From Pseudomonadota bacterium (lineage in GTDB: Bacteria > Myxococcota_A > Bradymonadia > Bradymonadales > GCA-2716585), in NCBI GenBank assembly GCA_005804885.1, contig SYOX01000217.1:1-34968 (forward strand): 34,968 nt of DNA, read 5' to 3'. A program made the translations under genes and the position numbers. Within the stretch, counting starts at the first letter, position 1, and each line of letters starts with the position of its first letter. The notes beneath the pieces were generated by a model. It saw only the letters and a list, made by a program, of their open reading frames with translations. It was not told the origin of the DNA and made no database searches. Of this stretch, positions 34,267 to 34,968 are shown piece by piece.

Positions 34267-34968
34267 CTACTTGCCGCGGCGGAAGGAGACGGAGGTGATG
34301 GTGATGGGCTCGAGGGGCTTGTCGCCAGGGCCGGTCGGGACGCGGGCGATCTTCTTGATGAGTTCGACGCTGGCGTCGTCGCAGGCGCCGAAGATCGGGT
34401 GCTTGCCGTCGAGCCAGGGCGTGGCGACCTCGGTGACGAAGAACTGCGAGCCGTTGGAGTTGGGGCGTCCGGTGTTGGCCATCGAGAGCAGGCCGCCGCG
34501 GTCGTGCTTGAGCCCGGGGTCGATCTCGTTGCCGAAGCCGTAGCCGGGGTTGTAGGCGCCGGTGCCGGTGGGATCGCCGACCTGGATCATGAAGTTGGGG
34601 ATCACGCGGTGGAAGGTGACGCCCTCGTAGAAGGGCTTCTTGGCCACGGCGCCGGTGGCGTCGCGGAAGGGCTTGAGGCCGCGGGCAAGGCCGACGAAGT
34701 TCATCACGGCGTTGGGGGCCTGCTTCTCATAGAGTTCGCAGTTGAGGTTGCCCATCGAGGTCACGATGGTGGTGTAGAGCGGCCCGTCGCCAGCGATCCC
34801 TTCGAGGAAGGCGGCGTCGTTCTGGCCGAGGGGGAGCTCGCCGACGGGCGCAGCGCCGTCCTGGGCGGCGGCGGGATCGGCGGGGGCGCCGCCTTGATCG
34901 GCGGCGGGGGCGCCGCCCTGGGCGGCGGCAGGATCGACGGGCGTGCCGCCATCGGCGGCGGGGGCGCC
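34267..34968 (-). CDS. cyclophilin-type peptidyl-prolyl isomerase (5' truncated by window)
   Basis: A cyclophilin-fold cis-trans prolyl isomerase, complete at its C-terminus and open to the window edge at its N-terminus. The core has VTFHRVIPNFMIQVGDPTGT, GGLLSMANTGRPNSNGSQFF and TPWLDGKHPIFG, with the catalytic Arg in FHR and the Gln and Phe of SQFF present. Before the core is a Gly/Ala/Pro/Asp-rich linker with repeated GGAPAAD and DPAAAQ units (from 34968 to about 34850), typical of exported or lipid-anchored periplasmic isomerases. The true start lies beyond the window. An internal GTG at 34764 is not taken as the start because the frame remains open and fold-like upstream (GEL, AAFLEG, YTTIVTS). 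Confidence 0.9.
   Translation of the reverse strand, partial: GAPAADGGTPVDPAAAQGGAPAADQGGAPADPAAAQDGAAPVGELPLGQNDAAFLEGIAGDGPLYTTIVTSMGNLNCELYEKQAPNAVMNFVGLARGLKPFRDATGAVAKKPFYEGVTFHRVIPNFMIQVGDPTGTGAYNPGYGFGNEIDPGLKHDRGGLLSMANTGRPNSNGSQFFVTEVATPWLDGKHPIFGACDDASVELIKKIARVPTGPGDKPLEPITITSVSFRRGK

Overview
This is a GC-rich bacterial chromosome segment, probably from a Myxococcota or Bradymonadales-like deltaproteobacterial lineage. That placement is inferred from style, not from a marker gene: a Cys-rich lipoprotein, a thrombospondin-type-3 protein and a DUF2330 protein both ending in MYXO-CTERM-like tails, large inserts in ordinary membrane enzymes, and a full-length classical menaquinone pathway.

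Layout. Positions 1-4186 hold palindromic repeats and three leftward genes (Cys-rich lipoprotein, DUF2400/TIGR02757 protein, thrombospondin-type-3 surface protein). Positions 4429-11175 read rightward: ileS, lspA with a large insert, two tandem lgt genes and a 50-residue membrane protein. Next come a leftward pair (gamma carbonic anhydrase, then a stand-alone cyclic-nucleotide-binding protein), a cluster of extragenic palindromic repeats, a MATE exporter and a 164-bp element with perfect 14-bp terminal inverted repeats. Positions 14313-18869 read leftward: DUF2330 protein, methyltransferase, type 2 IPP isomerase and a HAD-like phosphatase.

Positions 18972-30657 form a quinone block. A GbsR/MarR-type regulator is followed by menF-menD-menA-menC-menE, all joined by 4-nt stop/start overlaps, then a polyprenyl diphosphate synthase, DAHP synthase, menG and a class V aminotransferase. 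The palindrome TTCACG-N4-CGTGAA lies before the regulator, before menF and inside menC. This suggests an autoregulated repressor that senses quinone or redox status and may also control the divergent HAD/IPP-isomerase genes. menB and menH are not in the window.

The most unusual stretch is 30747-32060. A lysine-rich protein of unknown function, driven by a TGnTATAAT promoter, is followed by two consecutive RNAs that fold as circularly permuted tRNAs. In each, the T-arm and 3' acceptor strand come before the 5' acceptor strand and D-arm, with only a 6-7 nt loop between them. The anticodon-like stem is continued by a long helix made from the RNA's own 5' and 3' flanks. The two copies differ in every stem yet keep every pairing, and they share a stem motif and a 7-nt bulge. 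This topology is that of bacterial Y RNAs (YrlA type) or of permuted tRNA genes, but no Ro60/TROVE gene is visible. A third, anticodon-less tRNA-like hairpin follows. The window ends with a TPR protein, a small unknown protein, a bidirectional terminator and a 5'-truncated cyclophilin gene.
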